From contig NZ_JAHKKG010000012.1 in the NCBI RefSeq assembly GCF_018829635.1, positions 62,001 through 126,000 on the forward strand: a stretch of DNA of 64,000 bases. The letters are read 5' to 3'. Under the pieces are notes generated by a model. That model worked only from the letters and a program-made list of their open reading frames with translations. It did not search any database and was not told the DNA's origin. The stretch comes from Paractinoplanes bogorensis. Its GTDB lineage: Bacteria; Actinomycetota; Actinomycetes; Mycobacteriales; Micromonosporaceae. Positions 25,427 to 33,798 of the stretch are shown one piece after another. A program made the position numbers and the translations under genes. The number at the start of each line of letters is the position of its first letter. The first letter of the stretch is position 1.

Positions 25427-26236
25427 GTGATCGAGCCGGTCGTCAGCGCCGAGTGGGTCCGTCGCCGGCGCGATCGGGTGATCCTCGCCGACGTGCGCGC
25501 CTACCTCGACGGGCGTAAGGGCGCCGACGCGTACGCGCGGGGTCACCTGCCCGGTGCCGTGTTCGTCGACCTCGACGCCGATCTGGCCGCCCCGCCCACG
25601 TCCGCCGACGGCCGGCACCCGCTGCCCGACCCGGCGCACTTCGCCGAGCGGATGTCCGCGCTGGGCATCGGCGACGACGACACCGTGATCGCGTACGACG
25701 ACGCGGGTGGCGTGATGGCGGCCCGGCTGGTCTGGATGCTGCGCGCGCTCGGGCAGGACGCGGCACTTCTCGACGGCGGCCTGGACGCGTACGGGGAAAA
25801 GGAACTGGAAACCGCCGTGCCGGAGCGCCCGGTCGCGGCCCGGGTGACGCGCCCGTGGCCGGCCGAGCGCCTGGCCGGTCTGGACGACGCCACCTCGAGC
25901 GACTTCGTGGTGATCGACGCGCGCCAGCCCGAGCGGTTCCGCGGCGAGTCCGAGCCGATCGATCCGCGCCCCGGCCACATTCCGGGCGCCCGCAGCGTTC
26001 CGTGCCGGGAAAATGTCGACGTCGGCGGTCGTTTCCTTCCGCCCGAGGTGCTGCGTGAGCGGTTCACCGCGGCCGGGGTCACCGATGGCGCCGAGGTTGT
26101 CTCCTATTGCGGCTCCGGCGTCACCGCCTGTCACAACCTGCTGGCCCTGGAACGGGCCGGTTTCGCTCCGGGGCGTCTCTATCCCGGTTCGTGGTCGCAA
26201 TACAGCGCGACCGACCGGCCGGCTGCCACGGCGTAA
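25427..26236 (+). CDS. Sulfurtransferase (two rhodanese domains), 3-mercaptopyruvate type
   Basis: A 269-residue protein with two rhodanese domains: residues about 1-125 (inactive, without cysteine) and 145-269 (active). The catalytic cysteine is about Cys228 in SYCGSGVTACHN; CGSGVT is the loop of mercaptopyruvate sulfurtransferase, as opposed to CRKGVT in thiosulfate sulfurtransferase. It transfers sulfur from 3-mercaptopyruvate to thiol or cyanide acceptors. GTG 25427 is the start. The 230 bp that follow hold nothing else I can support. Confidence 0.88.
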   Translation: MIEPVVSAEWVRRRRDRVILADVRAYLDGRKGADAYARGHLPGAVFVDLDADLAAPPTSADGRHPLPDPAHFAERMSALGIGDDDTVIAYDDAGGVMAARLVWMLRALGQDAALLDGGLDAYGEKELETAVPERPVAARVTRPWPAERLAGLDDATSSDFVVIDARQPERFRGESEPIDPRPGHIPGARSVPCRENVDVGGRFLPPEVLRERFTAAGVTDGAEVVSYCGSGVTACHNLLALERAGFAPGRLYPGSWSQYSATDRPAATA

Positions 26237-26466
26237 GGCAAGGTCAAGGGGCGCCTGAGAGGCGAATTGCCCTCACTTCTCCGGTTATTTCGGACGTAAA
26301 GTTGTCAATTTTGCGCGTAACCGTGGGGGGCGTCGCTCAGCCGTTCGGTCAGGATTTCCTCATGTGCGGTTTCGACCCGGCGTCGGACACTGCCAGTCGC
26401 ACAACACGTGTGGCACCATCATGGAACCCCCCACCGGAGCGCGTTCAAAAACCGCAGGAGTGAAAC

Positions 26467-26637
26467 ATGTTCGCAAGGAAGCTGGGCCGCCTCGCCGGCT
26501 TGGTTTTCGTGCTCGCCGCCGCCTTCGGGGGCGTCGCTGCGGTCTCTGCTCACGATGCCACTGAAAGCAATGCGGCTGCGGCACGCAGCGCCAATTCGGG
26601 GCCGGTTCAGTCCAGCCTCGGCATCGAGTGGGATTAG
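26467..26637 (+). CDS. Small exported peptide, 56 residues
   Basis: A 56-codon frame starting at ATG 26467 and ending at TAG 26635-26637, with AGGAG 6 bases ahead of the start. It has a basic start (MFARKLGRLAG), a hydrophobic core (LVFVLAAAFGGVAAVSA) and a short hydrophilic end (SSLGIEWD), typical of a signal-peptide-bearing or single-helix membrane peptide. It lies 55 bp upstream of the GGDEF-EAL gene. No family was recognised; the function is not known. Confidence 0.7.
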   Translation: MFARKLGRLAGLVFVLAAAFGGVAAVSAHDATESNAAAARSANSGPVQSSLGIEWD

Positions 26638-26692
26638 GGGTCCACGCCCGCTGACCGGCAGGTCACGAGCGCCGATATCGACGAGGAGCGCG

Positions 26693-29227
26693 ATGGCCGA
26701 GCGTCTACGAGTGCGGTCGCGTTCCGCGCAGTACGCCTGGCTCATCACCGGCCCGCTGGCCGTCTTCACTCTTTCCTGCTTCGCCGTCTTCTGGGCCAAT
26801 GACCCGGGATGGATCGGCAAATGGCCTTACGGTCTGCTGTCGCTCGCCGGCGTCTGCCTGGTCTATGTCGGTGTCTTCAATGTAGTTATCCGGCGTAGTA
26901 CATACAGCATCGTTCTGGTCGAGGTTCCCTTCGTCCTGGTGCTGTATTACCTGCCGCCGCCGATGGTGATCTGCGTTGTCGCCGTCGGCACCCTGGTGAC
27001 CCAGCTGATCCGGTCCGCGGTGATCACACCGTCCAAGCTGTGGTTCAACGTCGCCAAGAGCTCGACCGGCATCTCGCTGGCCTTGCTGGTCATCGCCGCG
27101 TTCCCGCGGTTCGACGGCCGCGACCCGCGCACCTGGCTCATTCTCGCGGCCGCGCTGCTGGTCTACACGGCGGTCGATGTGGCGTCCGTCGCCGGTGTGA
27201 TGAGCGTCGTCCAGGGCTTCCGGGCCGGTCAGGACGTTCTGCGCAGCGGCGTCTCGGTGCTGATCGTCGCGAGCATCAACACGGTGATCGGCCTGGTCTT
27301 CCTGGTCGCGCTCGACGCCACCTACTGGTCGGCCGTGCCCCTGGCCGTGCTGGTCGCCGCGCTCATCCTCATGTTGCGGTCGTTCGCCGAGTTCTTCCGG
27401 CAGCACCGCACCCTGGCCGAGGTCTACGAGCTCACCAAGGCGGTCCGCGCGGTGGCGGCCGACTCGGGCCTGCCCGACGCGCTGCTGAGCCGGGTGCAGT
27501 CGCTGATGCGGTCGGAATACGCCACGCTCTGGCTCGCCCCGCAGGACAGGCACCCCGAGGTGCTGCTCACCGCCCGCGTCGAGAACAAGGGCCTGCTCGA
27601 TCTCTCCCCGGCCCCGGCCTCGATTCGCGAGCAGGCCGTCGCCGACGGCGGCACCCTGGCCATCGGACCGAGTTTCCCCGACACGCAGGAGCTGCGGAAG
27701 CCGCTGCGCGCGGCGAAGATCAAAGACATCCTGATCGTCCCGCTGCGGTCGGGGCAGACCACGATCGGCACGCTCGAGGTGGTCAACCGGCTCGGTGACA
27801 CGCGTTCCTTCCGGGCCGCCGACATCCAGGTGCTCGAGACGATCGCCGCGCACGCCGCGGCCGCCGTCGAGAACGGGCGCCTGGTCGACCGGCTGCTCTA
27901 CGACGCGTACCACGACCGCCTGACCGCGCTGCCCAACCGCCGCCGCCTCACCGACGCGCTGGCCGAGTCGGTCAAGGTGCGGGCCGAGGACGAGGTTGTC
28001 GCAGTCATGCTGTTCGACGTCGACGGCCAGCGCGACGTGAACGAGTCGATGGGCCACGCCGCCGGCGACAAGCTGCTGGCCGAGGTGGCCGAGCGGCTGC
28101 GGGCCATCGCCGGCCCGGGCGCGCTGGTCGGCCGCATCGGTGGCGACGAGTTCGTGGTGACCCTGCGGGCCGAGAGCACCGACGCGACCGTGCAGATGGC
28201 CACCGAGATGCGCGAGCAGATGCGCGGCGCGATGACCGTGGGCACGCTCACCCTCGACGTCGACACCGCGGTCGGTGTGGCGGTCTATCCCGACCACGGC
28301 GGTGACCCCGAGACGTTGCTCCAACGGGCCGAGCTCGCCGCCAATTCGGCCAAGGTGCTCCCGTACGGCGTCCAGCTCTTCCACCCCGCCCTCGAGTCCC
28401 GCGCCGTCCGCCGCCTCGGCATTGCGGCCGATCTGCGCACGGCCCTCGACAACGGCGCCCTCGACGTCTACTTCCAGCCCAAGGTGACGCTGACCGACCG
28501 CCATCTGGTCGGCGTGGAGTGCCTGGCCCGCTGGCAGCACCCGGCCCAAGGCGAGGTGTCGCCGGAAGACTTCGTGGCCGTGGCCGAGCACACCGGACAG
28601 CTCTCCCGTCTGACCGAGGTGGTCCTGACGCAGGGCCTGCGGCGGTGCCGTGAGTGGGCCGACCAGGAACGTCCGCTGTCGATCGCGGTCAACCTCTCGG
28701 TGCGTACGCTGCTCGACTCGCGCTTCCCCGATCAGGTGGCGTCGCTGCTCGAGCAGTACGGCGTGGCCCCGGCCCAGGTGACCTTCGAGATCTCCGAGCC
28801 GGGCATGCTCGGCGACATCGAGCGCGTGCTGCCCACCCTCTATCGGCTGCGCGACCTCGGGGTGCGGCTGAGCGTCGACGACTTCGGCACCGGCGCGTCC
28901 TCACTGTCCTATCTGCGTCAGTGGCCGGTGCACGAGGTGAAGATCGACGACAGCTTCGTGCAGGGCATGGCGACCGACACCGGCGACCTGGCGATCGTGC
29001 GGGCCGTGATCAGCCTGGCCCGTGAGTTCGGCCTGACCGTGGTCGCCGAGGGTGTCGAGAGCGAGCTCACCCTCGACCTGCTCGAAGAGATGGGCTGCGA
29101 GATCGGTCAGGGCTATCTGTTCAGCCGGCCGTTGCCCTACGAGCGTCTCGAGGCCTGGTTCAGCGCTCAGACCGAGCCGGCGACCACTCCGGCGGGCGAG
29201 GTCCGCAGGCTCCGAGCCGTGATCTGA
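26693..29227 (+). CDS. Membrane GGDEF-EAL protein (cyclic-di-GMP turnover)
   Basis: An 844-residue protein: about eight N-terminal hydrophobic helices (residues 15-225), a GAF-like domain (about 245-395), GGDEF (about 410-565) and EAL (about 580-830). The GGDEF motif is intact at residues 483-487; no RxxD inhibitory site precedes it. The EAL signature reads ECL (609-611). The catalytic glutamate, NLS, EISEPG, DDFGTG, KIDDSF and EGVE elements are all present, so phosphodiesterase activity is likely. ATG 26693. It is a candidate dual diguanylate cyclase/phosphodiesterase, possibly controlling development. Confidence 0.92.
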   Translation: MAERLRVRSRSAQYAWLITGPLAVFTLSCFAVFWANDPGWIGKWPYGLLSLAGVCLVYVGVFNVVIRRSTYSIVLVEVPFVLVLYYLPPPMVICVVAVGTLVTQLIRSAVITPSKLWFNVAKSSTGISLALLVIAAFPRFDGRDPRTWLILAAALLVYTAVDVASVAGVMSVVQGFRAGQDVLRSGVSVLIVASINTVIGLVFLVALDATYWSAVPLAVLVAALILMLRSFAEFFRQHRTLAEVYELTKAVRAVAADSGLPDALLSRVQSLMRSEYATLWLAPQDRHPEVLLTARVENKGLLDLSPAPASIREQAVADGGTLAIGPSFPDTQELRKPLRAAKIKDILIVPLRSGQTTIGTLEVVNRLGDTRSFRAADIQVLETIAAHAAAAVENGRLVDRLLYDAYHDRLTALPNRRRLTDALAESVKVRAEDEVVAVMLFDVDGQRDVNESMGHAAGDKLLAEVAERLRAIAGPGALVGRIGGDEFVVTLRAESTDATVQMATEMREQMRGAMTVGTLTLDVDTAVGVAVYPDHGGDPETLLQRAELAANSAKVLPYGVQLFHPALESRAVRRLGIAADLRTALDNGALDVYFQPKVTLTDRHLVGVECLARWQHPAQGEVSPEDFVAVAEHTGQLSRLTEVVLTQGLRRCREWADQERPLSIAVNLSVRTLLDSRFPDQVASLLEQYGVAPAQVTFEISEPGMLGDIERVLPTLYRLRDLGVRLSVDDFGTGASSLSYLRQWPVHEVKIDDSFVQGMATDTGDLAIVRAVISLAREFGLTVVAEGVESELTLDLLEEMGCEIGQGYLFSRPLPYERLEAWFSAQTEPATTPAGEVRRLRAVI

Positions 29228-29257
29228 CCTGCGCGAATGCGGGTTTGGGGGAGTCGA

Positions 29258-29287
29258 TTTCACCCCCCTGCCCGGGCCGTGTAAGCT
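29258..29287 (+). promoter_or_regulatory. Possible tRNA-Thr promoter
   Basis: TTTCAC (29258-29263) and TAAGCT (29282-29287) are separated by 18 bp and lie about 35 bp upstream of the tRNA. The -35 is weak. Confidence 0.35.
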
Positions 29288-29321
29288 TTCGACTGCGCAG
29301 CAAGCGAGCGATCGCGCGCAG

Positions 29322-29394
29322 GCCCCCTTAGCTCAGTCGGCAGAGCGTCTCCATGGTAAGGAGAAGGTCTACGGTTCGATTCCGTAAGGGGGCT
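29322..29394 (+). tRNA. tRNA-Thr (anticodon GGT)
   Basis: 73 bases with acceptor GCCCCCT pairing AGGGGGC, D arm AGCTCAGTCGGCAGAGC, an anticodon stem TCTCC/GGAGA around ATGGTAA, and a GGTTCGATTCC T arm. CCA is not encoded. Confidence 0.95.
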
Positions 29395-29440
29395 CTACCG
29401 GGTTCGTTCCCGCCACAGGCGCTGGACTTGAGCCTGGCTC

Positions 29441-29513
29441 GGCGGTGTAGCTCAGATGGCAGAGCAAGCGGCTCATAATCGCTGTGTCGCCGGTTCAAGT
29501 CCGGCCACCGCTA
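29441..29513 (+). tRNA. tRNA-Met (anticodon CAT, elongator type)
   Basis: 73 bases; acceptor GGCGGTG pairs with CACCGCT (final G-U), anticodon loop CTCATAA, T arm CCGGTTCAAGTCCGG. The first position pairs (unlike an initiator tRNA), supporting an elongator. CCA is not encoded. Confidence 0.93.
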
Positions 29514-29618
29514 CTTTGCAAGAGGGGATCCCAGCCGGGGTCCCACTTTGCATGTCGGCGTCCTGACGAAGTAGTCTGGAGCGTCGTTTAAACCCCGTTA
29601 GCAGGAAGGCAACCCGTC

Positions 29619-29786
29619 GTGGCCAAGGCGACCGACGTCCGTCCGAAGATCACTTTGGCGTGCACGGAGTGCAAGGACCGGAACTACATCACCCGGAAGA
29701 ACCGGCGTAACGACCCCGACCGGGTCGAGCTGAAGAAGTTCTGCCCGCGCGATGGCAAGCACACCCTGCACCGCGAGACCCGCTGA
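29619..29786 (+). CDS. rpmG: 50S ribosomal protein L33
   Basis: A 55-residue L33, too short for usual ORF cut-offs: [20 protein letters not shown], then [15 protein letters not shown], ending HRETR. GTG 29619 follows GCAGGAAGG. The first CxxC pair (CTEC) is present, but the second reads CPRD rather than CPxC, so one of the four zinc-ligand cysteines of C+ L33 proteins is replaced by aspartate. Its position after tRNA-Thr and tRNA-Met and before hadAB matches other actinobacteria. Confidence 0.95.
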   Translation: MAKATDVRPKITLACTECKDRNYITRKNRRNDPDRVELKKFCPRDGKHTLHRETR

Positions 29787-29801
29787 CCTTTAAGACAACA
29801 C

Positions 29802-29834
29802 CTGCGCCGTCCGGTCGAGTACCGGGCGGCGCAG
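29802..29834 (+). terminator. Hairpin after rpmG
   Basis: A 13-bp GC-rich stem (29802-29814 with 29822-29834, including one T-G pair) and a 7-base loop, followed by only a short T run (GTCGTTT). A likely but weak terminator. Confidence 0.5.
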
Positions 29835-29864
29835 AGTCGTTTCCGGGGCAGTAGTTTCTAGAGC

Positions 29865-30311
29865 ATGCCCCTGGACCAGTCCTTCATCGGCCGCAGTTGG
29901 CCACCCACCGAGCCCTACCTGGTCGGTCGCGAAAAGATCCGGGAGTTCGCCCGGGCCATCGGCGCCACCGACGCGGAATATCACGACCCCGAGGCGGCCC
30001 GCGCGATCGGCTACGCCGACGTCGTCGCCCCGCCCACCTTCCCGGTCGTGATCACGATGACGTCCAGCCGGCAGATCATCGACGACCCGGCGCTGGGCCT
30101 GGACTACAGCCGCGTCGTGCACGGCGACCAGAAGTTCGCGTACACCCGCCCGGTCGTGGCCGGCGACGCGCTGGTCTGCGTCAACTCGGTCGACGACATC
30201 ACCTCGCGCGGCGGGCACGACTTCCTGACCACCCGCACCGAGGTCTCCACGGCCGAGGGCGAGCCGGTCGTCACCGTGTGGTCCAAGCTCGTGCAGCGGG
30301 GAGAGCACTGA
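29865..30311 (+). CDS. hadA: MaoC-like dehydratase, HadA-type subunit
   Basis: A 148-residue single hot-dog domain protein like the HadA subunit of (3R)-hydroxyacyl-ACP dehydratase in mycobacterial FAS-II: IGRSWPPTEPYLVGREKIREFARAIG, APPTFPVV and GDQKFAYTRPVVAGD. It lacks the D-x4-H catalytic pair found in the HadB partner, so it is the substrate-binding subunit. In non-mycolate actinomycetes its fatty-acid role is less certain. ATG 29865; one-base overlap with hadB. Confidence 0.85.
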   Translation: MPLDQSFIGRSWPPTEPYLVGREKIREFARAIGATDAEYHDPEAARAIGYADVVAPPTFPVVITMTSSRQIIDDPALGLDYSRVVHGDQKFAYTRPVVAGDALVCVNSVDDITSRGGHDFLTTRTEVSTAEGEPVVTVWSKLVQRGEH

Positions 30312-30706
30312 TGAGCGACGAGCTGGAGCCGCAGACCTTCCGGATCACCCGGGCCGACCTGGTGCGCTACGCCGGCGCCTCGGGCGATTTCAACTTCATC
30401 CACTGGAGTGACCGGGTCGCCCAGAGCGTGGGCCTGCCCGGCGTCATCGCGCACGGCATGTTCACCATGGCCCTGGTCGGCCGGGCGGTCACCGCGTGGG
30501 CCGGCGCCCCCGACGCGGTCGTGGAATACAGCGTGCGGTTCTCCCGCCCGGTGCCGGTTCCCGACACCGACGAGGGCACCGAGGTGGTCGTCACCGGCAC
30601 GGTCAAGGGAACCACCGACGAGGGCCACACGAAACTCGCGCTGACCGCCACCTGCCAGGGCGAAAAGGTCCTCTCGATGGCGACGGCGACGATCCGGAAA
30701 CGCTGA
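30311..30706 (+). CDS. hadB: MaoC-like dehydratase, HadB-type subunit
   Basis: A 131-residue hot-dog domain with the hydratase-2 motif: YAGASGDFNFIHWSD (catalytic aspartate and histidine) and GLPGVIAHGMFTMALVGR. With HadA it would form the heterodimer that dehydrates 3-hydroxyacyl-ACP. ATG 30311 overlaps the hadA stop, typical of tightly coupled subunits. There is no hadC between this gene and tRNA-Trp, unlike in mycobacteria. Confidence 0.87.
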   Translation: MSDELEPQTFRITRADLVRYAGASGDFNFIHWSDRVAQSVGLPGVIAHGMFTMALVGRAVTAWAGAPDAVVEYSVRFSRPVPVPDTDEGTEVVVTGTVKGTTDEGHTKLALTATCQGEKVLSMATATIRKR

Positions 30707-30718
30707 GTCGGGGCCGGG

Positions 30719-30748
30719 TTGGGCGAACCTGGTGTGAACCCGTACACT
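30719..30748 (+). promoter_or_regulatory. Putative promoter of tRNA-Trp (and secE-nusG)
   Basis: TTGGGC (30719-30724), 18-bp spacer, TACACT (30743-30748), ending 44 bp upstream of the tRNA. The -10 matches those found ahead of rpoB and infA. Confidence 0.55.
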
Positions 30749-30792
30749 GGTGCGCCGTGGGGCTCCCCCGATAATGGGGTGTGGCTTCACAT

Positions 30793-30865
<73 letters not shown>

Positions 30866-30967
30866 CGCAATCCTCCTAGACGTGCCCGCCCGGTGCGCGG
30901 TCCGCACGACCTCCGCCGCCGGTGAGCGCCGACAGGGGACCCCCACCGATGACGGAAGTAGGGCGCC

Positions 30968-31330
30968 ATGGCCGACAGGAACCGACCCGGTGACGCCGGC
31001 GACCCTGCCGACGACGAGGTGTTCGACGAAGCCGTCGAGGACGACAACGACGCGACCGACGCCGATGAGCCGGTAGGCCGCGGCGGAACCGCCCTCGCCG
31101 AGCGGTCGGCCAAGCCGAAGAAGGAGGTCCGCCGGACCGGCTTCTTCGGTCGCATCGGTGGTTTCTTCCGTGAGGTCGTCAGCGAACTGCGTAAGGTCAT
31201 CTGGCCCACGCGCAAGGAACTGCTGACCTACACGACGATCGTGATCGTCTTCGTGGCGGTCATGACCACGATCGTCGGCCTGCTGGACCTGGGCCTGGGC
31301 AAGGCCATCCTCTGGGCGTTCGGCGGCTGA
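30968..31330 (+). CDS. secE: Preprotein translocase subunit SecE
   Basis: A 120-residue SecE with an acidic N-terminal extension of about 45 residues (rich in Asp and Glu), the amphipathic segment GFFREVVSELRKVIWPTRKEL, and one membrane helix (TTIVIVFVAVMTTIVGLLDLGLG). It stabilises SecY in the SecYEG channel. ATG 30968. A gap of 38 bp separates it from nusG. Confidence 0.95.
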   Translation: MADRNRPGDAGDPADDEVFDEAVEDDNDATDADEPVGRGGTALAERSAKPKKEVRRTGFFGRIGGFFREVVSELRKVIWPTRKELLTYTTIVIVFVAVMTTIVGLLDLGLGKAILWAFGG

Positions 31331-31368
31331 CGCCGCCCCCGAGAAGACATAGCTGGAAGTGAGCGAGC

Positions 31369-32130
31369 GTGCCTGAGTACGACGACGAGACCGCGAAGGT
31401 GACCGACGAGCAGTCGTCGGTGGCCACGGCGGACACCGACGAGTCGGTCGAGGCCGCTGATTCGCTGGAGGTCGAGGCCGAGGAGACCGTCGAGGAGCCG
31501 GCCCCGGTCGCCACGGTGAACCCCGAGGACGACCCCGACTACGACCCGGTACAGGAGCTTCGGCAGAAGCTGCGCTACGCGCCGGGCGACTGGTACGTCG
31601 TGCACTCCTACGCGGGTTACGAGAACAAGGTCAAGACCAACCTCGAGACCCGCATCACGAGCCTCGACATGGAGGATTTCATCTTCCAGGTCGAGGTCCC
31701 GACCCGCGAAGAGGTCGAGGTCAAGGGCGGCAAGCGCGTCCAGGTCAACAACAAGGTCTTCCCGGGCTACATCCTGGTCCGCATGGACCTGTCGCCCGAG
31801 TCCTACTCCTGCGTGCGCAACACGCCCGGTGTGACCGGCTTCGTGGGCGCGACCGACCGGGTCGACCGGCCGGCCCCGCTCTCGCTCGACGAGGTGCTGA
31901 AGTGGCTGGCACCGGCCGTCGAGCAGGAGGAGAAGAAGGCCAAGCCCGAGATCAAGGTGCTCGACTTCGAGGTCGGCGACTCGGTCACGGTGACCGACGG
32001 CGCGTTCGCCTCGCTGCCCGCCTCGATCAGCGAAATTAATGCCGACCAGCAGAAGTTGAAGGTTCTGGTCTCCATCTTCGGCCGTGAGACGCCGGTGGAG
32101 CTGAACTTCAACCAGGTCGCCAAGATCTGA
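31369..32130 (+). CDS. nusG: Transcription termination/antitermination factor NusG
   Basis: A 253-residue NusG. After an acidic N-terminal extension of about 65 residues comes the NGN domain ([19 protein letters not shown] to the FPGYILVRM strand), then the KOW domain ([16 protein letters not shown]...). It binds RNA polymerase and couples to the S10 protein. GTG 31369. Normally rplK follows; here the next gene is rplA, 68 bp downstream. Confidence 0.96.
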   Translation: MPEYDDETAKVTDEQSSVATADTDESVEAADSLEVEAEETVEEPAPVATVNPEDDPDYDPVQELRQKLRYAPGDWYVVHSYAGYENKVKTNLETRITSLDMEDFIFQVEVPTREEVEVKGGKRVQVNNKVFPGYILVRMDLSPESYSCVRNTPGVTGFVGATDRVDRPAPLSLDEVLKWLAPAVEQEEKKAKPEIKVLDFEVGDSVTVTDGAFASLPASISEINADQQKLKVLVSIFGRETPVELNFNQVAKI

Positions 32131-32198
32131 CAAGCACGTCAGTGGGAGGGCCCGGTAAACCAAGACGGGCCCGCCATCTACCACAGGAGTAAGTGAAC

Positions 32199-32909
32199 AT
32201 GCAGCGCAGCAAGGGCTACCGCAAGGGCGCCGAGACGATCGACGCCAACAAGCTCTACGAGCCCGCCGAGGCGGTCAAGCTGGCCAAGGAGGCCAGCCCG
32301 ACCAAGTTCGACGCCACCGTCGAGGTCGCCATGCGTCTGGGCGTCGACCCGCGTAAGGCCGACCAGATGGTTCGCGGCACGGTCAACCTGCCGCACGGCA
32401 CCGGCAAGACCGCCCGCGTCATCGTCTTCGCCCAGGGCGCCAAGGCCGAAGAGGCCGTCGCGGCCGGCGCCGACGAGGTCGGCACCGACGAGCTCGTCGC
32501 CCGCATCCAGGGTGGCTGGCTCGACTTCGACGCCGCCATCGCCACGCCCGACCAGATGGCCAAGATCGGTCGCATCGCCCGCATCCTCGGCCCGCGTGGT
32601 CTCATGCCCAACCCGAAGACCGGCACGGTGACCATGGACGTCACCAAGGCGGTCAACGAGATCAAGGGCGGCAAGATCACCTTCCGGGTCGACAAGCACT
32701 CGAACCTGCACCTGATCATCGGCAAGGCGTCGTTCAGCGAGCAGCAGCTCGTCGAGAACTACGGCGCCGTGCTCGACGAGGTGCTGCGGGCCAAGCCGTC
32801 CGCGGCCAAGGGCAAGTACCTCAGGAAGGTCACCGTCACCACCACCATGGGCCCCGGCGTGCCGGTCGACCCGAACGTGGTCAAGGGCCTGACCAGCACC
32901 GAGGCCTGA
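32199..32909 (+). CDS. rplA: 50S ribosomal protein L1
   Basis: A 236-residue L1, with [49 protein letters not shown] and the C-terminal [14 protein letters not shown] region. L1 binds 23S rRNA at the L1 stalk and can repress its own operon. ATG 32199 is preferred over GTG 32193 because AGGAG at 32185-32189 is 9 bases upstream. No L11 gene precedes it, though in nearly all bacteria rplK and rplA are adjacent and co-regulated. Confidence 0.96.
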   Translation: MQRSKGYRKGAETIDANKLYEPAEAVKLAKEASPTKFDATVEVAMRLGVDPRKADQMVRGTVNLPHGTGKTARVIVFAQGAKAEEAVAAGADEVGTDELVARIQGGWLDFDAAIATPDQMAKIGRIARILGPRGLMPNPKTGTVTMDVTKAVNEIKGGKITFRVDKHSNLHLIIGKASFSEQQLVENYGAVLDEVLRAKPSAAKGKYLRKVTVTTTMGPGVPVDPNVVKGLTSTEA

Positions 32910-32923
32910 TCGGTTTTCGCAAG

Positions 32924-32952
32924 GCCCCCGGGGGACACCCCGGGGGCTTTTT
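32924..32952 (+). terminator. Rho-independent terminator after rplA
   Basis: A perfect 10-bp GC stem (32924-32933 with 32938-32947), GACA loop, followed by five T. It ends the secE-nusG-rplA transcript just 18 bp before the ABC ATPase start. Confidence 0.85.
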
Positions 32953-32970
32953 GTATGGCAAGGTTCCGTC

Positions 32971-33798
32971 GTGCGTTTCGACGGAGTGTGGTTCCGCTAC
33001 GGCCGCCGCGCCGACTGGACGCTGCGAGAGGTCGATGCCGCGGTCGAGCCCGGCCAGACGGTCGTGGTGCTGGGCCGCAACGGCGCCGGCAAGTCCACGC
33101 TCCTGCAGCTCGCCGCCGGCGTCCTGCGTCCGTCCCGCGGCGTCGTGCGCGACCGCCCGCCGATCGTGGGCTGGGTGCCCGAGCGATTCCCGGCCGACCA
33201 GCCGTTCACCGCGGGCGACTATCTGCACCGCATGGCCGAGCTACGAGGCCACGATCCGGGCGAGGCCGACCAGTGGATCGAGCGGTTGCTGCTCACCGCG
33301 CACACCGGCACCCGGCTCAGCGATCTCTCGAAGGGCACCGCGCAGAAGGTCGGTCTGGCCCAGGCCCTGATCGCCCGCCCCGGCCTGCTCATTCTCGATG
33401 AGCCGTGGGAGGGTCTCGACGCGGTCGCGCGCACCCTCGTCCCCGAGATCGTCGCCGAGGTGACCGCGGCCGGCGGCATGGTGCTGCTCAGCGACCATCG
33501 CGGCGAGACCGCCCATCTGCCCGGGGCCATCCACTGGCAGGTCGCCGAGGGCACTCTCGCGCCCGCCGAGCCGCCTCCGCCACCCGCGCACGACCAGGTC
33601 GTCATCGAGATCACCGTGCCGCGCGCCGCCGTGGACGAGACGGTGGTCCGGCTGAGAGCTCAGGGTCACGCTGTTTCTTCCGTACGCGACGTCTCCGCCC
33701 CCAACCGCACCGAGCCCGTCCCGGGCCCGACGGCATCTATCACCCCGGGCGGGGCGAACGCCCGCAAGGCCGCCGACGGCTCATGGGAGCGCGGATGA
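32971..33798 (+). CDS. ABC transporter ATP-binding protein
   Basis: A 275-residue ATPase: Walker A GRNGAGKST at about residues 35-43, the signature loop LSKGTAQKV, Walker B LLILDEPWEGLD, and the switch histidine in LLSDHRGE. The last 80 residues contain a Pro-rich linker and a small C-terminal domain. GTG 32971. It overlaps the permease start by 4 bases. The substrate is not evident; the pair resembles simple two-component exporters. Confidence 0.88.
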   Translation: MRFDGVWFRYGRRADWTLREVDAAVEPGQTVVVLGRNGAGKSTLLQLAAGVLRPSRGVVRDRPPIVGWVPERFPADQPFTAGDYLHRMAELRGHDPGEADQWIERLLLTAHTGTRLSDLSKGTAQKVGLAQALIARPGLLILDEPWEGLDAVARTLVPEIVAEVTAAGGMVLLSDHRGETAHLPGAIHWQVAEGTLAPAEPPPPPAHDQVVIEITVPRAAVDETVVRLRAQGHAVSSVRDVSAPNRTEPVPGPTASITPGGANARKAADGSWERG

